DNA from: Bacteroidota bacterium
Lineage (GTDB): Bacteria > Bacteroidota > Bacteroidia > UKL13-3
Length of the DNA: 57,489 nucleotides
Reading direction: 5' to 3'
NCBI GenBank assembly: GCA_947453415.1
Contig: CANGGG010000009.1
Coordinates: 1-57,489 of the forward strand
Shown piece after piece: positions 24,403-33,623 of this stretch. The notes below the pieces were generated by a model. That model did no database searches. It was given only the letters and a program-made list of their open reading frames with translations, and was not told the DNA's origin. The position numbers and the translations under genes are program-made. Positions within the stretch are counted from its first letter, which is position 1; every line of letters starts with the position of its first letter.

Positions 24403-27258
24403 TTATTTTATAATTTCAACCTTGTTAGTGGCTATCAGTTTATTATTAACATCGTAGATTGTTAAAATATAAACACCATTACTTAAACCAGAAATATCAA
24501 TGGTAGTGCTATTTTTGGATATAATAGTTTGTCCTAAAATTCCTGTTAGTTTGGCGATGAAATATCCTGGATTTTCTAAATCAACGACCAAATAAGTAGA
24601 TGCTGGATTTGGATAAACTTTTATTGAGTTTAACCTTGGTGAAGTTACAGAAATGCCAGTATGAATAGCTATTTTCAAGGTATCGTTGATTATTGCACTA
24701 GCAATATAAATGGTATCATGTTTATTAGCCAATTCTGTTTGAAGCAAGCGAATGCTTATACCTTTATTGGTAGTATCCGATTTTAATTGGAACATTGCTA
24801 AACCTTTGATAGTGGTATCGTTTATTAAATTGGTTATTGTTATGTTTTTATTGACAGTGTCGGTTTTTAAATTGGCAATGATTGAACTTTTACTAATAGA
24901 GTCGCTTCTTAAATTGGTAATGACTCTACTTTTATTGGCAGTATCGTTTATTAAATCGAAAATTACGCTATTCCTATTGATTGAATCGCTTCTTAAATTT
25001 GAAATTGCAATACCCTTATTGGTAGTATCAATTTTTAGACTATTTATTGTTAAACCTTTACTGGTGGTATCTGCTTTTAAAGCAGTAATTTGTATACTTT
25101 TATTGGTGGTGTCGCCTATTAAAGCAGTAATTAATAAAGCTTTATTGGTGGTATCACTTTTTAACAAATCAATAGTTGTTGTTTTTAAAATTGAATCATT
25201 CTTTAATTGAATCAATCGTAATGAATCGCTTGCAATATTTGAAATGAATAACTTAACAATATTTGAAGTATCAATGCATTCACCATCTCTAGAAATAATT
25301 CTGAAAGGTTGATTGTGATTGGTGTAGGAAATATTAGAAACAGCTAAATCATTGGTTTGTGTGCCTGAATATTGATTCATATTTGACAAGTTTTGCCATC
25401 CACATCCAATAGGATTTGTTTGCCATTGATAATTGTAATTTGAACCTGCATGTACAAGTGTAAAGTTTTTATTATTGCCAATGATACCATATTGATTACT
25501 TGGTTGCGTTGTTATTGTATTTGGACAACCATAGTTTAATTTAGTTATTTCTAATGGCGTTAAAGCCCTATTCCAAATACCAATTTCATCGATAACACCT
25601 TTGAAGAATTGACCGGTGCCATTGGTAGCGCCAATGATTATTGACGAAGTATTGAAATTTGGTATAAGTGTAGTTAAAATATTGTTTTGTAAAACACCAT
25701 CAATATATAAGCTGGTAGTATCATTTTTTCTTACACTAATTACATGATGCCAAGTATTGTCGTTTAAATAATTTCTATTAGTGCTGTTTGCATAATCCCA
25801 TCCATTTGTTGGTGGATTATTAGCTCCCACTGACCAATTATCTTCCATAGCAGCAATTTTACCAGTTGATCTTAATAATATTTGGTAACCATTATGACCG
25901 TTTGAAAGGTTTCCTAAAATTCCCGCATCTGAAGAGCTATCGGTACTTTTCACCCAAACAGATACTGTTCTATTATTTACAAGATTTAATCGCGTACTAA
26001 TAGCGGTTGTAATTTTGGAAGAAGTACCATTAAAACTATAAGCTTTATTTGCTATTCCAAATCTATCCGTTGTCAGAGTTGCTCCACTTACCAAACCATT
26101 CAAGCCATATCCACTTGAGTCGTTGGCATTGCCTGTAAATGGCCACCATGCAACAAGCCCAGAAGTTGAAACATAATTGGGTGTTATTGGATAAATTAAA
26201 TTACCAAAAATACTTTCATAATTATTGGCATATTGATACCTACTAGCACAAGTGCTCACAGCATCCCAATTAACAGACCAAGTCATCATACCTCTTAAAT
26301 TAGGATAACCGCCTGTTTGAGCCAATACATAAGTGCCGGGTTTTGGACCTTTTCCTAACAAATAATTCAAAGCAGCTTTTACCGTTACTGAATCTGTAAA
26401 ACCACCACCTGCAGCGCTGCTACAAGCTGGCAAACCAATAGCTATTTTACTGGCGGGTAAACCTGCAAATGCTCCACCCGATGTATTGAATCCACGAATG
26501 ACTGCTTCTGTCATGGCCACTATAAAATCTGCAGTTCCCTGCGTATAAACTCTGCTATCAATTCCATACATGGTTCCACTATTGTAAAGTTGAACTTGCA
26601 ATAAATCGATTGAATCTCTTAACGCATTGATTAAAGTTAAATAGCCTCCCCATATACTTCCAAATCCTGACATTCCACCTTGAACATAGGCAGTTTCTGG
26701 TGCCATGGAAAGCAAAAGTTTTTGCGGATGTGTAATTCTATAATTTGTCATAATTTGTTTTATGGCATCAATTAAATTTACTTGAGCAATATTTCCTGGC
26801 GAGGCTATGGTTCCTCCACTTATTAAAATAGAACTTCCATTTTCAATGTCTATGTCAATTCCATCAAAACCATAAGTATTTATTATATTGGTCATAGAAC
26901 TTACAAAAGCATTTTTATTGGCAGTAGTTGTAAGGTCAATGGTAGCAGTAGCTCCTCCGATGCTTAACAATACTTTTTTCCCTTGTAATTGCAATGCTTG
27001 AACTTTATTAATAAACGTACTTTGTGAAACAATAACTGGTGTAAAAAGCATGGTCATATTGGAAGTAGACGTTGGCATAGCAAAAGCCACTTCAATTATA
27101 TTGTACCTATTATCAATTGAATCTAAATGAATATAAGGAGCACTCAAATCATTCCAATTATGCCAATAACCTATTAATGCGGGATTGGGTAATTGTGCTT
27201 TTGCAATATTGATAGTTATAATAAATGTAATTAAAAGGAAGGTAATTTTTTTCTTCAT
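24403..27258 (-). CDS. T9SS-exported GH18 glycosidase with LamG domain and 14-residue repeats
   Basis: 951 aa. Signal peptide at 1-21 (ITFLLITFIITINIAKA). GH18 domain at about 22-345, with KVLLSIGG and the catalytic motif FDGIDIDIE at 131-139, so Glu139 is the predicted acid. Then come a LamG/concanavalin-type domain (about 360-585: VAWWPFTGNANDSSGYGLNG, WHHVISVRKNDTTSLYIDG, IDEIGIWNRALTPLEI), an Ig-like segment, twelve tandem 14-residue repeats (685-852) and a C-terminal type A sorting domain (IKVYPNPASTYLVVDL to the end). It is a likely extracellular endo-acting chitinase-type enzyme or N-glycan glycosidase, held on the surface by T9SS. The active-site motif is intact; the exact substrate is not decided by sequence. 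Confidence 0.88.
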   Translation of the reverse strand: MKKKITFLLITFIITINIAKAQLPNPALIGYWHNWNDLSAPYIHLDSIDNRYNIIEVAFAMPTSTSNMTMLFTPVIVSQSTFINKVQALQLQGKKVLLSIGGATATIDLTTTANKNAFVSSMTNIINTYGFDGIDIDIENGSSILISGGTIASPGNIAQVNLIDAIKQIMTNYRITHPQKLLLSMAPETAYVQGGMSGFGSIWGGYLTLINALRDSIDLLQVQLYNSGTMYGIDSRVYTQGTADFIVAMTEAVIRGFNTSGGAFAGLPASKIAIGLPACSSAAGGGFTDSVTVKAALNYLLGKGPKPGTYVLAQTGGYPNLRGMMTWSVNWDAVSTCASRYQYANNYESIFGNLIYPITPNYVSTSGLVAWWPFTGNANDSSGYGLNGLVSGATLTTDRFGIANKAYSFNGTSSKITTAISTRLNLVNNRTVSVWVKSTDSSSDAGILGNLSNGHNGYQILLRSTGKIAAMEDNWSVGANNPPTNGWDYANSTNRNYLNDNTWHHVISVRKNDTTSLYIDGVLQNNILTTLIPNFNTSSIIIGATNGTGQFFKGVIDEIGIWNRALTPLEITKLNYGCPNTITTQPSNQYGIIGNNKNFTLVHAGSNYNYQWQTNPIGCGWQNLSNMNQYSGTQTNDLAVSNISYTNHNQPFRIISRDGECIDTSNIVKLFISNIASDSLRLIQLKNDSILKTTTIDLLKSDTTNKALLITALIGDTTNKSIQITALKADTTSKGLTINSLKIDTTNKGIAISNLRSDSINRNSVIFDLINDTANKSRVITNLRSDSISKSSIIANLKTDTVNKNITITNLINDTTIKGLAMFQLKSDTTNKGISIRLLQTELANKHDTIYIASAIINDTLKIAIHTGISVTSPRLNSIKVYPNPASTYLVVDLENPGYFIAKLTGILGQTIISKNSTTIDISGLSNGVYILTIYDVNNKLIATNKVEIIK
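24703..25206 (-). repeat. Twelve in-frame 42-bp repeats (14 residues each) in the GH18 gene
   Basis: 504 bp coding for twelve units with consensus L-K/I-x-D-T-T-N-K-x-I-x-I-x-x, for example LKADTTSKGLTINS and LKIDTTNKGIAISN. Units are exactly 14 residues with no indels. It could be a stalk: either a polar-core coiled coil (two heptads per unit) or a beta-solenoid. Confidence 0.95.
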
Positions 27259-27650
27259 ATTCTTTTATAATGATGTTACCACTAATATTATTTTTTACGT
27301 TTATGCAATGATAATTTTTTTTTGTTGAAAATTAATGGATTATATGGTGAATATATTTTGAAATATTAGTATACTATTAATTAATCAAACTGAGACTTTC
27401 ACTATAAAGGAGGGTGATTTTTCATTAGTTTATAATTAGCTTTTATATTTTAATTTTTATCAAATTCCAATGAATAGTTTGATTACATTTTACCTTAATT
27501 TAAACTATTTAAAAATCATTGCCAAGTTTATCAAATCAATTTATTTTTATTTCATATCAATTTTCATATCATTTTTGAAATTAATTTAATATAGATAATA
27601 ATTTGTTAATTTTAAATCAATACATTAAGTTGCCAATTATTGACAATAAA
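27259..27650. other. AT-rich divergent intergenic region
   Basis: 392 bp between the divergent GH18 and WYL-like genes. It must hold both promoters, but I find no convincing TAnnTTTG pair. An isolated AAAGGAGGGTGAT near 27405-27417 closely matches the anti-Shine-Dalgarno complement but is followed by no useful ORF. Confidence 0.5.
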
Positions 27651-28724
27651 ATGGAAGAAAGCAACAATACCCTTACATTTAAAATTTATTATTCACTAAA
27701 AAAAAAGCCACATAGCATAACAAGTTTGATGGAGGTATGCACTTTAGCTGGATTTAAAATAAGTGCAAGAAGTTTATACAGACATATACTAAAAATAGAA
27801 AATAGTTTAGATCTAAGCATTGAAATTTTAGAAACTGAAGTATTAAATCATAATAAAAAATTATTTTTTATCAGGTCAGTGGAAAGCAATGATTTGCTAG
27901 CAAGAAATAACAGTAGTCAGTGGATTTTGTTAATCACTCAGTTATTTTTGAATGCCAAAACATCCCATCAAATATTTAATCAAAATAATGAATTTGAGAA
28001 TTTTATTGATAAAATAAAGCAAAAGTCTCCTTTAAAAGTAAAAGAGATTATTTCATTGGAAACCTTTAATAAACAAATTATAAACTCCCGTTTTGGTCAA
28101 GCTAATTTTTGCGATAAGCAACAACAAATATTAATAGATTTGATGTGGTGTATGAACAAAAGAGTATATTTTAAAATTAATGAATTTGAATTATCAACTA
28201 CCAAAAAATATAACGAACAACCTCAATTAAATGAACTATTAATACCATTAAAAGTAATTTACCACCGGAAGGATTTTATTTTAAAATGCTATTCAGTAAA
28301 ATCAAAAAAAATATTTACACTAGAATTTGATAAAATCACGAAAATATGTATTCAAAAAGAAAGCTATCAATTACTTAAAATAGTGTTGGAAAGCGATGGT
28401 CATGACTTTGGTTTTCATCCACCTATTTGTAAAACTATTTATCATATAAAACTGCTGTTCCCTCCTACTCCTGGTGGATTTATAATGAATAGATTTTGGC
28501 ATGAATCACAAAAATTTAAAATAAAAAAAGATGGTTTTATATTAATGACATTAGATGTGAGAGTCTGTATTGAACTATTAGGATGGATTATGCAATGGAT
28601 GGATAATGTACAAGTAATATCACCTGTTTTTATTAAAAAAATTATAAGCGAACGATTATCAAATATGAAACAAATAAATGAAAATAACATATTGCCAATT
28701 AACAATAGCAATAGTCTTAATTAG
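27651..28724 (+). CDS. WYL-like putative transcriptional regulator
   Basis: 357 aa from the ATG at 27651 (a TTG 48 bp upstream is possible but weaker). The N-terminal ~75 residues look like a winged HTH: TFKIYYSLKKKPHSITSLME, AGFKISARSLYRHILKIEN. The region 200-260 resembles a WYL domain (LLIPLKVIYHRKDFILKCYS, FTLEFDKITKICI), with a C-terminal WCX-like extension (HIKLLFPPTPGG, LMTLDVRVCIELLGWIMQWM). WYL regulators often sense ligands or nucleic acids; partners here are unknown. It is divergent from the GH18 gene, which may be its target. Family assignment is moderate. Confidence 0.5.
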   Translation: MEESNNTLTFKIYYSLKKKPHSITSLMEVCTLAGFKISARSLYRHILKIENSLDLSIEILETEVLNHNKKLFFIRSVESNDLLARNNSSQWILLITQLFLNAKTSHQIFNQNNEFENFIDKIKQKSPLKVKEIISLETFNKQIINSRFGQANFCDKQQQILIDLMWCMNKRVYFKINEFELSTTKKYNEQPQLNELLIPLKVIYHRKDFILKCYSVKSKKIFTLEFDKITKICIQKESYQLLKIVLESDGHDFGFHPPICKTIYHIKLLFPPTPGGFIMNRFWHESQKFKIKKDGFILMTLDVRVCIELLGWIMQWMDNVQVISPVFIKKIISERLSNMKQINENNILPINNSNSLN

Positions 28725-28945
28725 TAAGTTTTAATATCCTGCTTTCTAATAATAAATACAAAAAAAATACTATCGATTGGAAATTGATTTTTTGTATTTA
28801 CTAATTAGCTTTTAGAAAAAAAAAGAATTTACAATCTTTCAAAAACATCAATAATGCCAATTTTTATTTTTTTTACTTATAAACTGTATGTCATTTTATG
28901 GCAGTATTTCAGTGTAAATTTGAATTATTAATTAATATTAAAATT

Positions 28946-29143
28946 ATGAGGAGAATAATTGAAAATTTGAACTGCGTATTAATTGTATTGATTTACTCAA
29001 TACTTTTATTATCAATTCCTATGGTATTAATGGTGGAATTAATAATAAATTCAGTTTATAAAGTTGCTATTTTTTTGAAATTAAAAAACAGGAAAAACCA
29101 TACTAAAAAAACACAATTCCAAATATTGTATTATACTTCATAA
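28946..29143 (+). CDS. Possible small membrane protein
   Basis: 65 aa from the ATG at 28946, with one long hydrophobic segment (VLIVLIYSILLLSIPMVLMV) followed by a basic tail (KLKNRKNHTKKTQ), the positive-inside layout of a single-pass protein. A longer frame from 28898 adds residues with no recognisable feature. No family recognised; the very AT-rich context makes a chance ORF possible. The surrounding stretch 28725-29178 otherwise holds nothing I can identify. Confidence 0.35.
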   Translation: MRRIIENLNCVLIVLIYSILLLSIPMVLMVELIINSVYKVAIFLKLKNRKNHTKKTQFQILYYTS

Positions 29144-29178
29144 GCATTCAATAAAAAAACAAATATTTTTAAATATAT

Positions 29179-29595
29179 ATGAAACTACTAAAAAAATCAA
29201 TTTCAAACACACTTCTATTTTTTACATTTTTAATAATTATATTCAGTTGTAATAGTAATTCCCAAACAGCTAAAACAATTAATGAAAATGAATTATTTAA
29301 ACAAGATGAGTTGGAATCAATTTATGGAATTTATGAATTTAAAAATAATGATATTGAACTAAAAATAGAAATAAAAAATAATTATTGGTCGGGCACAACT
29401 AAAATTATTACTGGTACTGGAGATGCCTATGATAAAGAAAATATTCAGTATGATAATGGAATAACAAAAGGAAATGACTTATATGAAAAAGAAGGTTTTA
29501 TAAAAATAGGTAACATAGATGGCAATAATTTAATGACTACTATTGGAGGTCAAAAAGTTATATTAAATAAAATTGATATTTATAGAATTAAATAA
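29179..29595 (+). CDS. Small hypothetical lipoprotein
   Basis: 138 aa with a lipoprotein signal: KKS near the start, then LLFFTFLIIIFSC with Cys24, then NSNSQ. The mature part contains YGIYEFKNNDIELKIEIKNN, WSGTTKIITGTGDAYDKENI and NNLMTTIGGQKVILNKIDIYRI, a small beta-barrel-like pattern seen in many short Bacteroidota lipoproteins. No specific role can be named. It converges on nnrD across a 118-bp AT-rich gap. Confidence 0.65.
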   Translation: MKLLKKSISNTLLFFTFLIIIFSCNSNSQTAKTINENELFKQDELESIYGIYEFKNNDIELKIEIKNNYWSGTTKIITGTGDAYDKENIQYDNGITKGNDLYEKEGFIKIGNIDGNNLMTTIGGQKVILNKIDIYRIK

Positions 29596-29713
29596 GGGAA
29601 ATCAATAAGAATAGCTACATATAAAACAAAAGCAATGAAATAAATTCATTAGCTATTTAAGTTTATTTAATAAATATTTTTTTATTAAAACGAATAAAAA
29701 TAACAAAACATAA

Positions 29714-30538
29714 TTATTTATTAAAAGTCAAAAATGCTTTACCCAAGTTATTAATAACGTCAGTAATAAGCATACTTTCCATCGATTGATTTTTCAAAGT
29801 TATATCGGCAGCTAAACCATGTATATATACGCCCAAAAGCGCTGCATTAAATGGCATATAACCTTGAGCTAAAAAAGCAGTAATAATTCCTGAAAGCGCA
29901 TCGCCCGAACCTGCTTTTGCTAAGCCAGCATTTCCATTTGTATTAATATAAGAATTACCATTAAAAGTAACTAAAGTTTGATGACCTTTTAAAACAATTA
30001 CAATATTATATTTTTTAGCAAATAAAACCGCTGAAAGCATGCGTTCATTATGGTTTTCATGTTTTCCAAATAGTCTATCAAATTCTTTTGAATGTGGAGT
30101 AATAACAGTTTCTTTTGGCAGTTTATTAAAAAAATCGTTGTTATTAGCAATTATATTTAAAGCATCAGCATCTAATAATATTGGATTTGTAAATGTTGTA
30201 AAAATATGCTTTAAAATATTTACTTCTACTTTGTGAGTGCCAATTCCAGGCCCAATTGCTAATGCAGAATATTTGAAAATATCTTTTTTTGTATTACTAC
30301 GAAACACCGTCATTGCTTCTGGAATAGAAACCTGTAATGCCAAACATTCCGTTTCGGGAATATTAACAGAAAGCATTCCCACACCAGCTCTCATGCAAGC
30401 TTTGGAAGCAATAACAGCAGCCCCCATTTTGTTTTTACAACCTGCAATAATTAATGCATGGCCATAATCGCCTTTATGAGAATTAGTTTTTCGAGTTTTT
30501 AATATACCTCGAATAATAGATTTAGTAAGCTTTTTCAA
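29714..30538 (-). CDS. nnrD: ADP-dependent NAD(P)HX dehydratase, stand-alone
   Basis: 274 aa, carbohydrate-kinase-like fold. Markers: KGDYGHALIIAGCKNKMGAAVIASKA (family YGxxLIIGGS-type start, then MxGAA), MLSVNIPE, ALAIGPGIGT, PILLDADALNII, TVITPHSKEFDRLFG, IVVLKGHQTLV, NGNAGLAKAGSGDALSGIIT and AALLGVYIHGLAAD. It repairs hydrated NADH/NADPH using ADP. In many bacteria this domain is fused to the NnrE epimerase; here the ~200-residue N-terminal epimerase domain is absent. It lies 23 bp after hppD in the same direction, probably in the hmgA-hppD transcript. Confidence 0.9.
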   Translation of the reverse strand: MKKLTKSIIRGILKTRKTNSHKGDYGHALIIAGCKNKMGAAVIASKACMRAGVGMLSVNIPETECLALQVSIPEAMTVFRSNTKKDIFKYSALAIGPGIGTHKVEVNILKHIFTTFTNPILLDADALNIIANNNDFFNKLPKETVITPHSKEFDRLFGKHENHNERMLSAVLFAKKYNIVIVLKGHQTLVTFNGNSYINTNGNAGLAKAGSGDALSGIITAFLAQGYMPFNAALLGVYIHGLAADITLKNQSMESMLITDVINNLGKAFLTFNK

Positions 30539-30561
30539 TTTTTTAAAACAACTTTAATTTA

Positions 30562-31713
30562 CTAAAGTGTTCCTCTTCGTGCTTGTTCAGCTTCTATTGA
30601 TTCAAACAATGCTTGAAAGTTTCCTTTACCGAAACTTTTGGCACCTTTTCTTTGAATAATTTCAAAAAACAAAGTGGGCCTATCTTCTACCGGTTTAGTA
30701 AATATTTGGAGTAAATAACCTTCTTCATCTCTATCCACCATAATGCCCCATTTTTTTAATTCATTTAAGTCCTCAGCTATTACTCCTACTCTATCTGCCA
30801 CGGTATCGTAATAAGTTCCTGGAACGTATAAAAATTCAACACCACGTTTGCGCATTTCCGAAATTGTAAAAACTATATCATCTGTAGCTACAGCAATATG
30901 TTGGCAACCCGCACCTTTATAAAAATCTAAATATTCTTCTACTTGGCTTTTCTTTTTACCTATAGCTGGTTCGTTAATAGGAAATTTAATATAACCATTT
31001 CCATTACTCATTACTTTGCTCATTAAAGCAGTAAATTCAGTAGAAATATCCTTGTCGTCAAAAGTAATTAAATTGGCAAAACCCATTGCAGTAGCATAAA
31101 AATCAGACCATTTATTCATATCGCCCATGTGTACATTTCCAACCATATGGTCAATGAATTTTAAGCCGCAAGATCCAGGTTCATAAAAAGTTTCTAATAC
31201 TTCATAACCTGGCAAAAATACACCATTATAATCTTTGCGTTCAATAAAAACATGAACAGTATCGCCATAAGTATGAATTCCACTCATGCGAACTTTGCCA
31301 TTTTTATCTTCAATGGTTTGTGGCTGCATATATGGCATTGCTCCTCGTTTGGTAGTTTGTTCAAAGGCGTCATAAGCATCATTAACCCATAAAGCTATAA
31401 CTTTTACCCCATCGCCATGTAACTTTAAATGCGTTGCAATGTCACTATCCACGTCAAAAGGAGTTGTTAGTACTAATCTAATTTTCCCTTGTTGAAGCAC
31501 ATAGGAAGTTCTGTCTTTCAAACCCGTTTCTAACCCTGCATAAGCCAAGTCTTTAAAGCCAAAAGCAGTTTTATAAAAATGGGCTGCTTGTTTTGCATTT
31601 CCAACATATAATTCTACATAATCGGTTCCATTTATTGGCAAAAAATCTTGTGCTTTATCAAATATTTTATCAGTTGAATAATTAAAGTTTTCAACTTTAG
31701 TTAAGTCTGTCAT
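30562..31713 (-). CDS. hppD: 4-hydroxyphenylpyruvate dioxygenase
   Basis: 383 aa, two vicinal-oxygen-chelate domains. The N-terminal domain has YVELYVGNAKQAAHFYKTAFGF. The C-terminal catalytic domain has IDHMVGNVHMGDMNKWSDFY (first His ligand), CQHIAVATDDI (second His) and LFFEIIQRKGAKSFGKGNF (Glu ligand and C-terminal gate). It converts 4-hydroxyphenylpyruvate to homogentisate in tyrosine breakdown, using Fe(II) and O2. It lies 40 bp downstream of hmgA, the next enzyme of the path, so the pair forms an operon. It implies an aerobic lifestyle. Confidence 0.95.
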   Translation of the reverse strand: MTDLTKVENFNYSTDKIFDKAQDFLPINGTDYVELYVGNAKQAAHFYKTAFGFKDLAYAGLETGLKDRTSYVLQQGKIRLVLTTPFDVDSDIATHLKLHGDGVKVIALWVNDAYDAFEQTTKRGAMPYMQPQTIEDKNGKVRMSGIHTYGDTVHVFIERKDYNGVFLPGYEVLETFYEPGSCGLKFIDHMVGNVHMGDMNKWSDFYATAMGFANLITFDDKDISTEFTALMSKVMSNGNGYIKFPINEPAIGKKKSQVEEYLDFYKGAGCQHIAVATDDIVFTISEMRKRGVEFLYVPGTYYDTVADRVGVIAEDLNELKKWGIMVDRDEEGYLLQIFTKPVEDRPTLFFEIIQRKGAKSFGKGNFQALFESIEAEQARRGTL

Positions 31714-31753
31714 AATTTTTGTTTTTTTTAATAATTGTTTTTTGAAGTATTGT

Positions 31754-32908
31754 TTATATCCAACTTTGGTAGTAATCTGTTACTTCCAATTCCATTGCTT
31801 CTTTAGTAATTTTTACTGGATTAAAAGGATCAATCATTACTGCTAATTCGTTGGTAGCAGTTTTGCCAATACTTCTTTCTATAGCACCTGGATGTGGCCC
31901 ATGAGGCAATCCGCCTGGATGTAAAGTAATTTGTCCTTTTTGAATATTATTTCTACTCATAAAATCGCCATCTACATAATATAATAACTCATCGCTATCT
32001 ACATTGCTATGATGGTAAGGAGCAGGAATAGCCAGAGGGTGATAATCGTACAAACGAGGAACAAATGAACAAATTACAAAATTTTTTCCTTGAAAATTCT
32101 GATGAATTGGAGGAGGCATGTGAATACGACCAGTAATTGGTTCAAAATTAAAAATAGAAAACGCATAAGGATAACAACATCCATCCCAACCTATTAAATC
32201 AAACGGATGTGTTTCATATATATATGGATAAATTAATCCTCGTTTTTTTATTTTAATCAAAAAATCTCCTTCTTCATCATGGGTTTCCATGTTTTGTGGC
32301 GTTCTAAAATCACGTTCACAAAAAGGAGAATTTTCCATGTATTGACCATATTTATTCCTATATTTTTCAGGAGTTTCTATTGGCCCATGCGATTCAACAA
32401 TAAGTAATCTATTTGCATTGGTAGTAAAAATAATTTGGTAAACAGTACCTCTAGGAATAATTAAATAATCGCCATAAGCAAAATCAATATTACCATACAT
32501 GGTTTTTAAAACGCCATTGCCTTCATGAATAAAAATCATTTCATCAGCATCAGCATTTTTAAAGAAATAATCTTTGGTGCCTTCTATAGGAGCGGCAACC
32601 CCAATACTCATATCATCGTTAAAAAACAATGTTTTTCTACTTTCTAAATAGTCATTAACGGCAGGCGCTTGATAGCCCATGTAACTCCTATTTTGTAAAT
32701 TGTCTTCAATGGCAACTTCAGGACGAACAGAATAAGGTTTACCTTTTTCTTTTACTCTTGTTGGTAAATTAACATGGTATACCAAAGATGAAACACCTGA
32801 AAAACCTTCCGTACCAAAAAGCTCTTCGTGGTACAATTCACCATTGGGTTGACGAAATACAATATGTCGTTTTTGAGGTATTAATCCTACTTGTTTATAT
32901 AAAGGCAT
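31754..32908 (-). CDS. hmgA: Homogentisate 1,2-dioxygenase
   Basis: 384 aa. It opens the ring of homogentisate to maleylacetoacetate. Cupin-type fold with ligand-bearing segments ESHGPIETPEKYRN, HPFDLIGWDGCCYPYAFSIF, RIHMPPPIHQNFQGKNFVIC and PYHHSNVDSDELLYYVDGDF, ending ITLHPGGLPHGPHPG. First gene of the minus-strand hmgA-hppD-nnrD run; maleylacetoacetate isomerase and fumarylacetoacetase are not in the window. Start chosen at the only ATG consistent with the N-terminal MPLYKQVGLIPQKRHI. Confidence 0.94.
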   Translation of the reverse strand: MPLYKQVGLIPQKRHIVFRQPNGELYHEELFGTEGFSGVSSLVYHVNLPTRVKEKGKPYSVRPEVAIEDNLQNRSYMGYQAPAVNDYLESRKTLFFNDDMSIGVAAPIEGTKDYFFKNADADEMIFIHEGNGVLKTMYGNIDFAYGDYLIIPRGTVYQIIFTTNANRLLIVESHGPIETPEKYRNKYGQYMENSPFCERDFRTPQNMETHDEEGDFLIKIKKRGLIYPYIYETHPFDLIGWDGCCYPYAFSIFNFEPITGRIHMPPPIHQNFQGKNFVICSFVPRLYDYHPLAIPAPYHHSNVDSDELLYYVDGDFMSRNNIQKGQITLHPGGLPHGPHPGAIERSIGKTATNELAVMIDPFNPVKITKEAMELEVTDYYQSWI

Positions 32909-33044
32909 GGGTATAATATTACGGTTGTAAAATTATTTTTTAGCACGCCCTTTTTAAACCACCACGGTCAATAAGGAAAATGACTTATATTGGCAAATAA
33001 ACAAACTACATACAGCTAAATTACAAAGAAATAATGACAAACTT

Positions 33045-33587
33045 TTATTGTATTTTGAAAAAATCCTCTTCCAAAATGGCATATTCATAATTATCGAACC
33101 ATTGGCCTCTAATTGGCAAAATTTTTCTGCAATGTCCTTCTTTTAATAATCCTGATTTTTCTAAAACTTTAGCTGAAGCAATATTCTCGGTAGCGCATCC
33201 AGCAGTTATTCTGTGTAATTTTAATTGATTAAAACAAAAATCTAAAACCAATTTCACAGCCTCTGTTGCAAATCCATTATTCCAATATTTAGGAAATATT
33301 TTATAGCTTATTTCAGCATTGAAATATTTGGGCTTTCCTATATTAATTAGTATTAAGCCCAAAAATTCTTGCATTAAATTTTCAATTACGAAAATGTATT
33401 TTTTACAAGGAATTTCCGATTGTAATGTTAACCATGCTAATACCAAATCTTCCGTTTCTATCATAGAACTTGGAATCCCCGATGTGTTGAATTTATCAAT
33501 TTCTGGTAAACAATGTAATTCATGAATAATTTTGACATCCGAAAAAATTACTGGCCTTAAACAAATACGTTCTGTTTTTAGTATCAC
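33045..33587 (-). CDS. GNAT-family N-acetyltransferase (RimJ-like)
   Basis: 180 aa, Acetyltransf_3 type. Motifs: LKTERICLRPVIFSDVKIIH at the N-terminus, YIFVIENLMQEFLGLILIN, AEISYKIFPKYWNNGFATEAVKLVLDFCF (acetyl-CoA binding loop) and LHRITAGCATENIASAKVLEKSGL. Members acetylate ribosomal-protein N-termini or small molecules; the substrate here is unknown. It lies 36 bp downstream of pyrC on the same strand and may be co-transcribed. Confidence 0.88.
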   Translation of the reverse strand: MILKTERICLRPVIFSDVKIIHELHCLPEIDKFNTSGIPSSMIETEDLVLAWLTLQSEIPCKKYIFVIENLMQEFLGLILINIGKPKYFNAEISYKIFPKYWNNGFATEAVKLVLDFCFNQLKLHRITAGCATENIASAKVLEKSGLLKEGHCRKILPIRGQWFDNYEYAILEEDFFKIQ

Positions 33588-33623
33588 TATTGGAATTAAT
33601 TTTTATGGAATTAATAAAATAAA

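Noticed and set aside
24703..25206. Possible CRISPR array from 42-bp periodicity
   Set aside because: The period is in-frame coding repeat with conserved amino acids; there are no unique spacers.
24752..25210. 152-aa plus-strand frame rich in Leu/Val/Ile
   Set aside because: Antisense shadow of the 42-bp repeats in the GH18 gene; the regular repeat keeps stops out of that frame.
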